Below are positions 29,483 to 37,274 of a stretch of DNA of 64,000 bases, piece after piece; the stretch's first letter is position 1, and every line of letters starts with the position of its first letter. The DNA is from Castellaniella sp. GTDB taxonomy: Bacteria; Pseudomonadota; Gammaproteobacteria; Burkholderiales; Burkholderiaceae_B. The translations under genes were made by a program, and so were the position numbers. The stretch lies in the NCBI RefSeq assembly GCF_004321985.1, contig NZ_SCQN01000042.1:24071-88070 (forward strand), written 5' to 3'. The notes beneath the pieces are model-generated. The model was not told the origin of the DNA, searched no databases, and saw only the letters and a list, made by a program, of their open reading frames with translations.

Positions 29483-30502
29483 ATGAAACTCGCCACCCTC
29501 AAAACGACCGGCCGTGACGGCCAGCTTATCGTCGTCACCCGCGACCTGTCGCGCTACATCGCCGTGCCGCAGATCGCCGCGACGCTGCAGGCCGCACTGG
29601 ACGACTGGTCAGACTGCGAGCCGCGACTGCGGGCCGTCTACGACCAACTGAACGCCGGACACGTTGCGGGCGCACAGCCCTTTGACGCCGCCGCCTGCCA
29701 CTCGCCTCTGCCGCGTGCCTATCAGTGGGCGGACGGATCGGCCTATCTGAATCACGTGGAGCTGGTCCGCCGCGCCCGCAACAGCCAGGTCCCAGCTTCC
29801 TTTTTCACCGACCCGCTGATGTACCAAGGGGGGTCGGACTCCTTCATCGGACCGCGCGACCCCATCATCGCCGACAGCGAGGACTGGGGCATCGACATGG
29901 AGGCCGAAGTCACGGTGGTGACGGACGACGTCCCCATGGGGACCTCACCTGAGGACGCCATTGCAAGGATCCGCCTGCTGATGCTGGTCAACGACGTGTC
30001 ATTGCGCGGTCTGATCCCCGGTGAACTCGCCAAGGGCTTCGGCTTCTTCCAGTCCAAGCCCGCCAGCGCATTCTCACCGGTCGCCGTGACCCCCGACGAG
30101 CTGGGCAACGCCTGGGCCGGCGGCAAGGTCCACCTGCCCATGCGCGTGGACCTGAACGGTGAGCCGTTCGGGCGCCCCGACGCGGGCCAGGACATGACCT
30201 TCCATTTCGGCCAACTCATCGCGCACGCCGCCCACACACGGGATTTGGAAGCCGGCAGCATCATCGGCTCGGGGACTATTTCCAACAAGCAGGGGGGCCT
30301 CAACGGTTCCAGCATCCGCAACGGCGGCGTGGGCTATTGCTGTATCGCCGAAGTCCGCATGTACGAAACTATCGAGACCGGCAAGCCGTCGACGCCCTTC
30401 ATGCACTTCGGCGACCGGGTGCGCATCCACATGGAGGACGCCCAGGGACAGGATATTTTCGGCACAATCGACCAGGTGGTCACGCAGCGCACAGGAGCCT
30501 GA
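29483..30502 (+). CDS. fumarylacetoacetate hydrolase
   Basis: 339 residues of the FAH superfamily. The metal site D-x-E-x-E is in WGIDMEAEVTVV. Typical segments are LMYQGGSDSFIGPRDPI, VNDVSLRGLIPGELAKGFGFFQSKP and SIIGSGTISNK. It should cleave fumarylacetoacetate to fumarate and acetoacetate, the last step after hmgA and maiA. The maiA gene follows after 5 bp, which supports this assignment over other FAH-fold hydrolases. Confidence 0.9.
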   Translation: MKLATLKTTGRDGQLIVVTRDLSRYIAVPQIAATLQAALDDWSDCEPRLRAVYDQLNAGHVAGAQPFDAAACHSPLPRAYQWADGSAYLNHVELVRRARNSQVPASFFTDPLMYQGGSDSFIGPRDPIIADSEDWGIDMEAEVTVVTDDVPMGTSPEDAIARIRLLMLVNDVSLRGLIPGELAKGFGFFQSKPASAFSPVAVTPDELGNAWAGGKVHLPMRVDLNGEPFGRPDAGQDMTFHFGQLIAHAAHTRDLEAGSIIGSGTISNKQGGLNGSSIRNGGVGYCCIAEVRMYETIETGKPSTPFMHFGDRVRIHMEDAQGQDIFGTIDQVVTQRTGA

Positions 30503-30507
30503 ATACC

Positions 30508-31152
30508 ATGTACCAGCTCTATTCGTACTTCCGCAGCTCGGCGGCCTACCGGGTGCGCATCGCGCTGGGCCTGAAAGGCCTGGACTTCGCACTGACCCCG
30601 GTGCACCTGCTCAGGCACGGCGGAGAGCAAAACCAGGCCGAATACCGCCGCATCAACCCCGAAGGCCTGGTTCCGGCGCTGGTCCAGGGCGGGACGGTCC
30701 TCACCCAATCCCTGGCGATCATCGAGTATCTGGACGAGGTCCACGGCCCGCGCTCGCTCCTGCCCGACAATCCGCTGGCGCGCGCCCGTGTCCGCGCGCT
30801 CGCCCTGCAGGTCGCCTGCGATATCCATCCGCTGAACAACCTGCGGGTCCTGCGCTGGCTGGCCCACGAGATGCAGGCTGAACAGCCCGTCCGCGATACC
30901 TGGTACCGGCACTGGGTCACATTGGGATTCGATGCACTGGAAGCCAGTCTGCAGTCTCCGGACACCGGCCTGTGCTGCCACGGCGATACGCCCGGTCTGG
31001 CCGACTGCTGCCTGATCCCGCAGGTCTACAACGCCCGACGTTATGAAATGGACCTGTCGGCATGGCCAACGATCGCCCGCATCGCTGAGCATTGCAACAC
31101 ACTGCCCGCGTTCCATGCGGCCAGACCGGAGGCACAGCCAGACGCGGAATGA
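30508..31152 (+). CDS. maiA: maleylacetoacetate isomerase (zeta-class GST)
   Basis: 214 residues. The zeta-class active-site motif SSAAYRVRIAL is near the N-terminus; it is SSCSWRVRIAL in characterised enzymes, and the variant keeps the catalytic first Ser. NPEGLVPALVQGG, TQSLAIIEYLDE and DIHPLNNLRVL are diagnostic. It isomerises maleylacetoacetate to fumarylacetoacetate using glutathione. It starts 5 bp after the fumarylacetoacetase stop, so both proteins come from one transcript. Confidence 0.93.
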   Translation: MYQLYSYFRSSAAYRVRIALGLKGLDFALTPVHLLRHGGEQNQAEYRRINPEGLVPALVQGGTVLTQSLAIIEYLDEVHGPRSLLPDNPLARARVRALALQVACDIHPLNNLRVLRWLAHEMQAEQPVRDTWYRHWVTLGFDALEASLQSPDTGLCCHGDTPGLADCCLIPQVYNARRYEMDLSAWPTIARIAEHCNTLPAFHAARPEAQPDAE

Positions 31153-31206
31153 AGGCCCCGCTAACGAACAGAACATCTGGCCGCAGAGATCTGTAAAATT
31201 CCGGGC

Positions 31207-31875
31207 ATGGCACCCTCCCGTCTTGCACCGAGCAACCCCGCTTCGCGCGATACCGACCGTTCGCAGGCCACCATCCTGCGCGCGGCGCGCGATGAATTCT
31301 CGGATCATGGGTTCGCCGGCGGACGGGTCGACCGCATCGCGGATCGTGCGGGGGTCAACAAACGCCTCATCTACTACTACTTTGGCAATAAGAACGAGCT
31401 GTTCCTCTCGGTGCTGGAAAACGCATACGCAGACATCCGCAACGCGGAAAAAGGGCTGCACCTGGACCAGCTGCAACCCACCGACGCGCTGCGCACGCTG
31501 ATCCGCTTCACCTGGCACTACGTCCTCGAACATCCCGAATTCCCGTCCCTGCTGGGTAGCGAAAACCTGATGCGCGCCAGCCACCTGAAGAAATCCAAAA
31601 AGATCCGGGACATGCACTCCCCCTTCGTGAAGATGCTGGACACACTGTTGACCCGCGGGCACGAACAGGGGATTTTTCGTGCAGGCATCGACCCCGTGCA
31701 GCTCTACATCTCGATCGCCGCGCTAGGATTTTTCTACCTCGGCAATAACGCGACGCTATCCGTCATCTTCGGCAAAGACCTGAAGGCGACCAAAGAGCTG
31801 GACGAACGCCTTGCCCATATGACGGAACTCGTCGTGGGCTACGCCACGAACGTCACCACGCCGCTCACGATCTGA
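31207..31875 (+). CDS. TetR-family regulator
   Basis: 222 residues. The helix-turn-helix is ATILRAARDEFSDHGFAGGRVDRIADRAGVNKRLIYYYFGNKNELFLSVLE; the C-terminal ligand domain resembles the TetR_C group of RutR-like proteins (PEFPSLLGSENLMRASHLKKSK). It lies upstream of and parallel to the ABC/enolase/DUF993 operon. A 22-bp palindrome overlaps the -10 box of that operon's promoter (31942-31963) and is the likely operator. The effector is unknown. Confidence 0.92.
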   Translation: MAPSRLAPSNPASRDTDRSQATILRAARDEFSDHGFAGGRVDRIADRAGVNKRLIYYYFGNKNELFLSVLENAYADIRNAEKGLHLDQLQPTDALRTLIRFTWHYVLEHPEFPSLLGSENLMRASHLKKSKKIRDMHSPFVKMLDTLLTRGHEQGIFRAGIDPVQLYISIAALGFFYLGNNATLSVIFGKDLKATKELDERLAHMTELVVGYATNVTTPLTI

Positions 31876-31888
31876 CCCCCGCACTGGC

Positions 31889-31914
31889 GGCCGCCAGGGA
31901 TTACCCTAGCGGCC
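31889..31914 (+). terminator. hairpin after the tetR-type gene
   Basis: The stem GGCCGC-C-AGGG / CCCT-A-GCGGCC has one C:A mismatch and an ATTA loop. It starts 14 bp after the TetR stop and ends 2 bp before the -35 box of the next promoter. It has no U tract, so it could terminate only partly. Confidence 0.5.
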
Positions 31915-31915
31915 G

Positions 31916-31945
31916 TTGACAGCCCAAGACTGTGATCCGCATAAT
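31916..31945 (+). promoter_or_regulatory. sigma-70-type promoter of the ABC/enolase/DUF993 operon
   Basis: TTGACA (31916-31921) and CATAAT (31940-31945), spaced 18 bp, lie 43 bp before the permease ATG. The -35 box is a full consensus match and the -10 box matches five of six. The -10 box overlaps the left arm of the TetR-type palindrome. Confidence 0.65.
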
Positions 31946-31963
31946 TCACCAGACGGTGAATTA
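31942..31963. promoter_or_regulatory. candidate TetR operator
   Basis: A perfect inverted repeat with 9-bp arms TAATTCACC and GGTGAATTA separated by AGAC. The left arm overlaps the -10 box of the promoter at 31916-31945 and the right arm covers the expected start site, so bound TetR protein would block transcription. Confidence 0.7.
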
Positions 31964-31987
31964 ACGCCCTCTTTCCGAGAGTCGCTG

Positions 31988-32755
31988 ATGCTGCGTAAGT
32001 TGATGATGTCGCCGGCCATTCGGCCGATCTTGCTGGTCGTCTTCCTGGTGGTGCTATGGGATCTGACGATCCGCATCTTCCACATCCAGCCATATCTCAT
32101 CCCGCCCCCCGCCAAGGTCTTGACGCAACTGATCGAGCAGTGGCCAATGCTGCTGACACAGAGCTACTTCACCACTGAAGCGACGGTCTGGGGGTTCCTG
32201 CTGTCCATCGCCGTCGGCGTGCCCATCGCCATGGTGATCGCCTACTCACGGCTGATCGAATCCTACGTCTATCCGCTTCTGGTGTTCTCGCAGAGTGTCC
32301 CTAAGGTCGCCATCGCGCCGCTCTTCGTCGTGTGGTTCGGCTTCGGCATCCTGCCCAAGATCATCACTGCGTTCCTGCTGGGTTTCTTCCCCATCGTGGT
32401 CGCCACGGTCATGGGCTTCAAGTCCGTTGAATCGGACATGCTGGACCTGGCGCGTTCCATGGGTGCGAGCCGCCTGCAGACCTTCATCAAGATCAGCCTG
32501 CCAGCCGCGCTCCCTGCGCTTTTCAGCGGGCTCAAGGTCTCGGTCACGCTTGCCGTGGTGGGCGCAGTGGTCGGCGAATTCGTCGGATCCAATTCCGGGA
32601 TCGGCTATGTGCTGCAGGTCGCCAATGGCAACTTCGACCTGCCACTGATGTTCGCCGGGCTGGTTCTGCTGTCAGTCATCGGAGTGCTGCTGTTTGCAAT
32701 CGTCGATCTCGTCGAACAGTTCATGATCCCGTGGCACGTATCTGTGCGCAAATAG
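31988..32755 (+). CDS. ABC transporter permease (SsuC/TauC/ThiX type)
   Basis: A 255-residue inner-membrane protein with about six hydrophobic helices. It has the BPD_transp_1 coupling region (DLARSMGASRLQTFIKISLPAALPALFSGLKVSVTLAVVGAVVGEFVGSNSGIGYVL). The ATG at 31988 has GAGAG upstream; the open frame further upstream crosses the operator and promoter. It is the first gene of the operon, followed by a binding protein and ATPase of the nitrate/taurine/pyrimidine importer family. Confidence 0.9.
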   Translation: MLRKLMMSPAIRPILLVVFLVVLWDLTIRIFHIQPYLIPPPAKVLTQLIEQWPMLLTQSYFTTEATVWGFLLSIAVGVPIAMVIAYSRLIESYVYPLLVFSQSVPKVAIAPLFVVWFGFGILPKIITAFLLGFFPIVVATVMGFKSVESDMLDLARSMGASRLQTFIKISLPAALPALFSGLKVSVTLAVVGAVVGEFVGSNSGIGYVLQVANGNFDLPLMFAGLVLLSVIGVLLFAIVDLVEQFMIPWHVSVRK

Positions 32756-32818
32756 TTCCGGCGACGGCTGACCACACTGAATTTTCAAAAAGGGGCACGG
32801 AGCCCTGGGAGACACTTC

Positions 32819-33835
32819 ATGATCAACAAGCTCATCAAAGCAGGTCTGGGTCTGGCGCTGTCAGCCGTGATGCTGGGTACCGCCGCCGTTCCGGCACAGG
32901 CTCAGCAAAAGCCGAAGGACAAAGTTTCCCTGATGCTGAACTGGTATCTGTACAGCGAACACGCCCCATTCTTCCTGGGAAAGAAGCTGGGCTACTACGC
33001 TGATGAAGGCATAGACCTGGACATCCAGGAGGGCCGCGGCTCTGCCGTGACGGCCCAGGCCGTTGCAGCACAGTCCGTCCAGTTCGGCTACATCGACGTA
33101 ACCACCATGATCAAGGCCGCCGCCCGGGGTGCACCATTGATTTCCACCGGTGTGCTGTTCCAGATCAGCCCGATGTCGGTCATGGCCTTCGAGGACAAGA
33201 ACATTCGCACGCCCAAGGAGATCATCGGCAAGACCGTCGCCGTGACGCCTGGGGACGCGCTGTCGCAGGTCTGGCCGATCTTCCTGAAGGTCAACCACAT
33301 CGATCCCACCCAGATCAAGACCGTTTCGGGCGATGCTCAGACCAAGCTGAACGCGGTCATGACCGGGCGAGCCGACATGCTGCTGGGTTACGTCATGGAC
33401 CAGGCCATCAAGTTGCAAGACGCAACCGGCAGAAAGGTCTATCCAATTCGCTTTGCGGACTATGGCGTCAACCAGATCAGCTCGGGAATCGTGGTCAACA
33501 AGGAATGGCTTGCCAAGAACCAGGATCTGACGCGGCGCTTCATGCGGGCCTCGACACGAGCCGTGGAAGCAGCCGTCAAGGATCCGCAGGCGGCAGTGGA
33601 CGCCATGCTGGAAGCCAAGCCCAAGGCGGGGGTGGCCGCCACGCTGCTCATCGGTCTGCAGCGCAGCATCGCCCTCTACCACACCAAGGAAACCAAAGGC
33701 CAGCCGCCTTTCCGCGTCACCATGGGCAACGTGGACAAGTCTCTGAACCTGCTGGTCGAATATGGCGCCATCGACAAGGACCACCGTGGCAAACCCGGCG
33801 ACTACGTGACGCTGGACTATCTCCCGAAGAACTAA
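32819..33835 (+). CDS. NMT1/THI5-like periplasmic substrate-binding protein
   Basis: 338 residues. A signal peptide (MINKLIKAGLGLALSAVMLGTAAVPAQA) is followed by an NMT1-type fold: LMLNWYLYSEHAPFFLGKKLGYYADEGIDLDIQEGRGSAVTAQAVAAQSVQFGYIDVTTM. Relatives bind thiamine precursors, pyrimidines, sulfonates, riboflavin or aromatic acids. Here it should deliver the substrate of the adjacent four-enzyme pathway. The ligand cannot be deduced. Confidence 0.9.
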   Translation: MINKLIKAGLGLALSAVMLGTAAVPAQAQQKPKDKVSLMLNWYLYSEHAPFFLGKKLGYYADEGIDLDIQEGRGSAVTAQAVAAQSVQFGYIDVTTMIKAAARGAPLISTGVLFQISPMSVMAFEDKNIRTPKEIIGKTVAVTPGDALSQVWPIFLKVNHIDPTQIKTVSGDAQTKLNAVMTGRADMLLGYVMDQAIKLQDATGRKVYPIRFADYGVNQISSGIVVNKEWLAKNQDLTRRFMRASTRAVEAAVKDPQAAVDAMLEAKPKAGVAATLLIGLQRSIALYHTKETKGQPPFRVTMGNVDKSLNLLVEYGAIDKDHRGKPGDYVTLDYLPKN

Positions 33836-33852
33836 TCCCGACTCTGGTCCTC

Positions 33853-34632
33853 ATGTCTGACGATATCCTCATCCAGGCCCACGGCGTCACCAAGGTCTAT
33901 CAGACCCGCGACGGTGCGGTTGAATCTCTCAAGCCGCTGGATTTCGCGATCCACAAGGGAGAATTCGTCTCGGTGGTCGGCCCATCAGGATGCGGCAAGA
34001 GCACCTTGCTCAAGATGGTGGCCGGCCTGCTGCCCGTGACGGCGGGGACACTCTCGCTCGGCGGCCAACCCATCACGGCGCCACGAAAGGATGTGGGTAT
34101 CGTTTTTCAGAGCGCCGTACTGCTGGCATGGCGCGACGTACTGAGCAATATCCTGCTGCAGGCGGAAATGCGGCACATGCCCAAGGGATCTGCACGCGCC
34201 AGAGCGCTAGAACTCATCAAAATGGCGGGGCTGGCGGGCTTCGAGAAGAAATATCCCTGGCAGCTCTCGGGCGGCATGCAGCAGCGCGCATCCATCTGCC
34301 GCGCCTTGCTGCACGATCCCCCATTGCTTCTGATGGACGAGCCCTTCGGGGCGCTAGATGCCATGACGCGCGAAAACATGAACCTGGAGCTTCAAAGGAT
34401 CTGGGCTGAATCGCGCAAAACGGTTCTCCTGATCACCCACAGCATCCCTGAGGCCATTTTCCTTTCGGACAGAGTCATCGTCATGAGCGAACGGCCTGGA
34501 TCCATCGCAGCCATCTACGACATCCAACTGCCCCGGATGCGTTCACTGGACGTGATGGGTACCCCCGAATTCGCGTCATACGCCAAGCAGATCCGCAAGC
34601 ACTTCTACTCCGAAGGCATCCTGGATCAATAG
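33853..34632 (+). CDS. ABC transporter ATP-binding protein (SsuB/TauB type)
   Basis: 259 residues. Walker A is GPSGCGKST, the Q-loop VFQSAVLLAWRDVLSNI, the signature LSGGMQQRASICRALL, Walker B LLLMDEPFGALDAMTRE and the switch region LITHSIPEAIFLSDRV. It starts 17 bp after the binding-protein gene and completes the importer. The downstream enzymes start after 27 bp. Confidence 0.92.
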   Translation: MSDDILIQAHGVTKVYQTRDGAVESLKPLDFAIHKGEFVSVVGPSGCGKSTLLKMVAGLLPVTAGTLSLGGQPITAPRKDVGIVFQSAVLLAWRDVLSNILLQAEMRHMPKGSARARALELIKMAGLAGFEKKYPWQLSGGMQQRASICRALLHDPPLLLMDEPFGALDAMTRENMNLELQRIWAESRKTVLLITHSIPEAIFLSDRVIVMSERPGSIAAIYDIQLPRMRSLDVMGTPEFASYAKQIRKHFYSEGILDQ

Positions 34633-34659
34633 GCACACCGTCGGCTGAGAATCACCATC

Positions 34660-36084
34660 ATGTCCGCCCCCCTCTTTCGCATCGACGACATCCGCCTGGC
34701 CGAACGCGACGTGGCGCTGCGCCTGCCCTTCCGGTTTGGGAGCGCGACGGTCCGCAGTTGCCCGCAGGCCTTCGCACAGGTGCGGATCCGCTTCGGAGAC
34801 GGCGCAACGGCGACCGGCCACGCAGCTGAAATGATGATTCCGAAGTGGTTCGACAAACGCCCCGCGCTGTCGCAGGACGACAACGTCCGCCAACTGCGGG
34901 ATGCGCTGGCGATGGCACGAGACGCCTACCGATCGGACTCGGCACCCAGTACTGCCTGGGGACACTTTGCAAGGTGGTACACGGATTTGCAGTCCGCTGC
35001 CGCCAAGCGCGATCTGCCCGCGTTGGTGGCATCCTACGGCCCGGCCCTGCTGGATCGCGCCATCCTGGACGCCTTGTGCCATCACCTGAAGCTAAGCTTC
35101 GGCCAGGCCATGACAGCCAATATCCCTGGCATGAACCCGGCCGACAGCGGCTTGGTCAGCGATCTTCGCGATTTCGACTTCAATGCCTTCCTGGCCGCGC
35201 ACGACGCAAGCAGCATGGACCGGAAAATTGCCGCCAGGCACACGGTCGGCCTGGCGGATGCGTTGACAGGCGCTCCGGCGGGTCTTCCCGAAGACGGCCT
35301 GCCCGTCACGCTGGCGCAGGCCGTCGCCCGCTACGGCCATGACTACTTCAAGATCAAATTGTCGGGCGACACGGCGGCCGACCTGCGGCGCCTGGCGGAC
35401 ATCACTGCCGTCATCAGTCAAAACATGCGACTGGTCTCGCTGGACGGCAATGAACAGTTCGAAGATCAGGCCCACCTGGCGCAATTCACGGAAGCGCTGG
35501 AACGGCATCCGGATCTTGGCCCGCTGCGCGCGCACCTGGCCTACATCGAGCAGCCCCTTCCGCGGTCCAGCACACTGACCAGCGATCTCTCTGCACGGAA
35601 GCAGCCGTACGCCCTTCTGATCGACGAATCGGACGCCACGCTGGACTCGTTCCTCGAGGCCAGACCGCTCGGATACACCGGCGTCTCCAGCAAATCCTGC
35701 AAGGGCTTCTACAAGTCCGTGATCAACGCAGCACGCTGCGCGCACTGGCCGGTCAGCGACGGACGCCCCTACTTTCTGTCTGCGGAAGACCTCACCATGC
35801 AGGCAGGAATCGGGGTCCAGCAGGATCTGGCGCTGGTGGGCTGGCTCGGACTCGAGCATGTCGAGCGCAACGGCCACCACTACGTCAACGGGCTGGCCGG
35901 TACCCCGGACACAGAACAAAACCAGTTTCTGTCGCAATTTCCGGCTCTGTACGAACGCAGCAACGGCGCCGTACGCCTGCATATCGCACAAGGCCGGATC
36001 GATCTGTCGGATCTGGACTGCCCAGGCTTTGCCACGGGTACGGACGAACCCATCACCTGGAGCACTCTGCGCTCCACACACTGA
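34660..36084 (+). CDS. enolase-superfamily protein of unknown substrate
   Basis: 474 residues, about 100 more than a typical muconate-lactonising or mandelate-racemase enzyme. The barrel motifs are visible: KIK (231-233) on the second strand, Asp262 (DGNEQ), Glu297 (IEQP), Asp322/Glu323 (LLIDESD) as metal ligands and Lys345/Lys348 (SSKSCKG). The KxK plus sixth-strand Lys pattern fits the MLE/OSBS-like subgroup, which abstracts the alpha proton of a carboxylate. Reaction could be dehydration, epimerisation or cycloisomerisation. No characterised family is recognised. Confidence 0.75.
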   Translation: MSAPLFRIDDIRLAERDVALRLPFRFGSATVRSCPQAFAQVRIRFGDGATATGHAAEMMIPKWFDKRPALSQDDNVRQLRDALAMARDAYRSDSAPSTAWGHFARWYTDLQSAAAKRDLPALVASYGPALLDRAILDALCHHLKLSFGQAMTANIPGMNPADSGLVSDLRDFDFNAFLAAHDASSMDRKIAARHTVGLADALTGAPAGLPEDGLPVTLAQAVARYGHDYFKIKLSGDTAADLRRLADITAVISQNMRLVSLDGNEQFEDQAHLAQFTEALERHPDLGPLRAHLAYIEQPLPRSSTLTSDLSARKQPYALLIDESDATLDSFLEARPLGYTGVSSKSCKGFYKSVINAARCAHWPVSDGRPYFLSAEDLTMQAGIGVQQDLALVGWLGLEHVERNGHHYVNGLAGTPDTEQNQFLSQFPALYERSNGAVRLHIAQGRIDLSDLDCPGFATGTDEPITWSTLRSTH

Positions 36085-36093
36085 AGGAATGTC

Positions 36094-37263
36094 ATGAAGA
36101 CACAACGTCTTGGAATCATCATGCATGGCGTCACCGGCCGCATGGGAACCAATCAGCACCTGATCCGCTCGATCGCAGCGATTCGCCGCCAGGGCGGTGT
36201 CGCGCTGCCAAACGGCGACAAGGTCATGCCCGATCCTATCCTGGTGGGGCGCAATCTGGACAAGGTGCGAGCTCTCGCGGCGGCGAACGGGGTCGAACGC
36301 TGCACCGACGATCTGGCCGGCGCACTGGCCAATGCCGACGACACCGTCTTCTTCGACGCAGGCACCACGCTGATGCGGCCCCAGCTTCTCACACAGGCCA
36401 TCGCTGCCGGGAAGCACATTTACTGCGAAAAACCTATCGCAACGGGCCTGGAAGAAGCCATGAGGGTCTGCGAACTTGCGCGCAGCGCCGGCATCAAGCA
36501 CGGCGTCGTCCAGGACAAGCTTTTCCTGCCGGGACTGCGCAAGCTCGACATGCTTCGCCGCTCGGGCTTCTTCGGACGCATGCTCTCGGTGCGCATCGAA
36601 TTCGGCTACTGGGTCTTCGAAGGCGATCTCCAGCCGACCCAGCGCCCTTCCTGGAACTCCCGCAAGGAAGACGGTGGCGGCATGATCCTGGACATGTTCT
36701 GCCACTGGCGTTACGTGCTGGACAACCTGTTCGGCACGGTCCAGTCCGTTTCGTGCCTGGGGACCACGCACATTCCCCAGCGCTGGGACGAGCAGGGCAC
36801 CCCCTTCAAGGCGACCGCCGACGACGCGGCCTATGCGACATTCCAGCTCAAGGGCCACAACGGCGAACCGGTAATTGCGCAGGTCAACTGCTCCTGGGCC
36901 ACTCGTGTGCGGCGCGACGATCTGGTCACCTTCCAGGTCGACGGCACCCATGGTTCCGCCGTCGCGGGCCTGACCGGATGCGTGGCACAGTCCCGCGTCA
37001 ACACGCCCCGCCCCGTCTGGAACCCGGACGAAAAGCAGAAGATGCCATTCCTGGAGCAATGGCAAGAAGTACCGGACACGGAGACCTACGACAACGGCTT
37101 CAAGATTCAGTGGGAGCACTTCATTCGCCACGTCGTGGCCGACACCCCGTTCCGCTGGACATTGGAAGAAGGCGCAAAAGGCGTGCAGCTCGTCGAGAAG
37201 GCCCTGCAAAGCTGGGAGGAGCGGCGCTGGATCGACGTACCCGCCCTCTTCCCGCAACCCTGA
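36094..37263 (+). CDS. Gfo/Idh/MocA-family oxidoreductase
   Basis: 389 residues. The Rossmann start is GIIMHGVTGRMGTNQH, and C-E-K-P (111-114) carries the catalytic Lys113. GGGMILDMFCHWRYVLDNLFG contains the H-x-x-(R/D)-type active-site helix (DMFCHW). These enzymes oxidise or reduce sugars, inositols and related polyols with NAD(P). It starts 9 bp after the enolase-like gene and precedes the DUF993 gene by 11 bp. Confidence 0.88.
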   Translation: MKTQRLGIIMHGVTGRMGTNQHLIRSIAAIRRQGGVALPNGDKVMPDPILVGRNLDKVRALAAANGVERCTDDLAGALANADDTVFFDAGTTLMRPQLLTQAIAAGKHIYCEKPIATGLEEAMRVCELARSAGIKHGVVQDKLFLPGLRKLDMLRRSGFFGRMLSVRIEFGYWVFEGDLQPTQRPSWNSRKEDGGGMILDMFCHWRYVLDNLFGTVQSVSCLGTTHIPQRWDEQGTPFKATADDAAYATFQLKGHNGEPVIAQVNCSWATRVRRDDLVTFQVDGTHGSAVAGLTGCVAQSRVNTPRPVWNPDEKQKMPFLEQWQEVPDTETYDNGFKIQWEHFIRHVVADTPFRWTLEEGAKGVQLVEKALQSWEERRWIDVPALFPQP

Positions 37264-37274
37264 GGAAGGCTCTC

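Noticed and set aside
35092..37257. 721-codon minus-strand open frame across the enolase-like and Gfo/Idh/MocA genes
   Set aside because: It lies opposite two well-supported genes and has no recognisable domain. High GC produces such frames.
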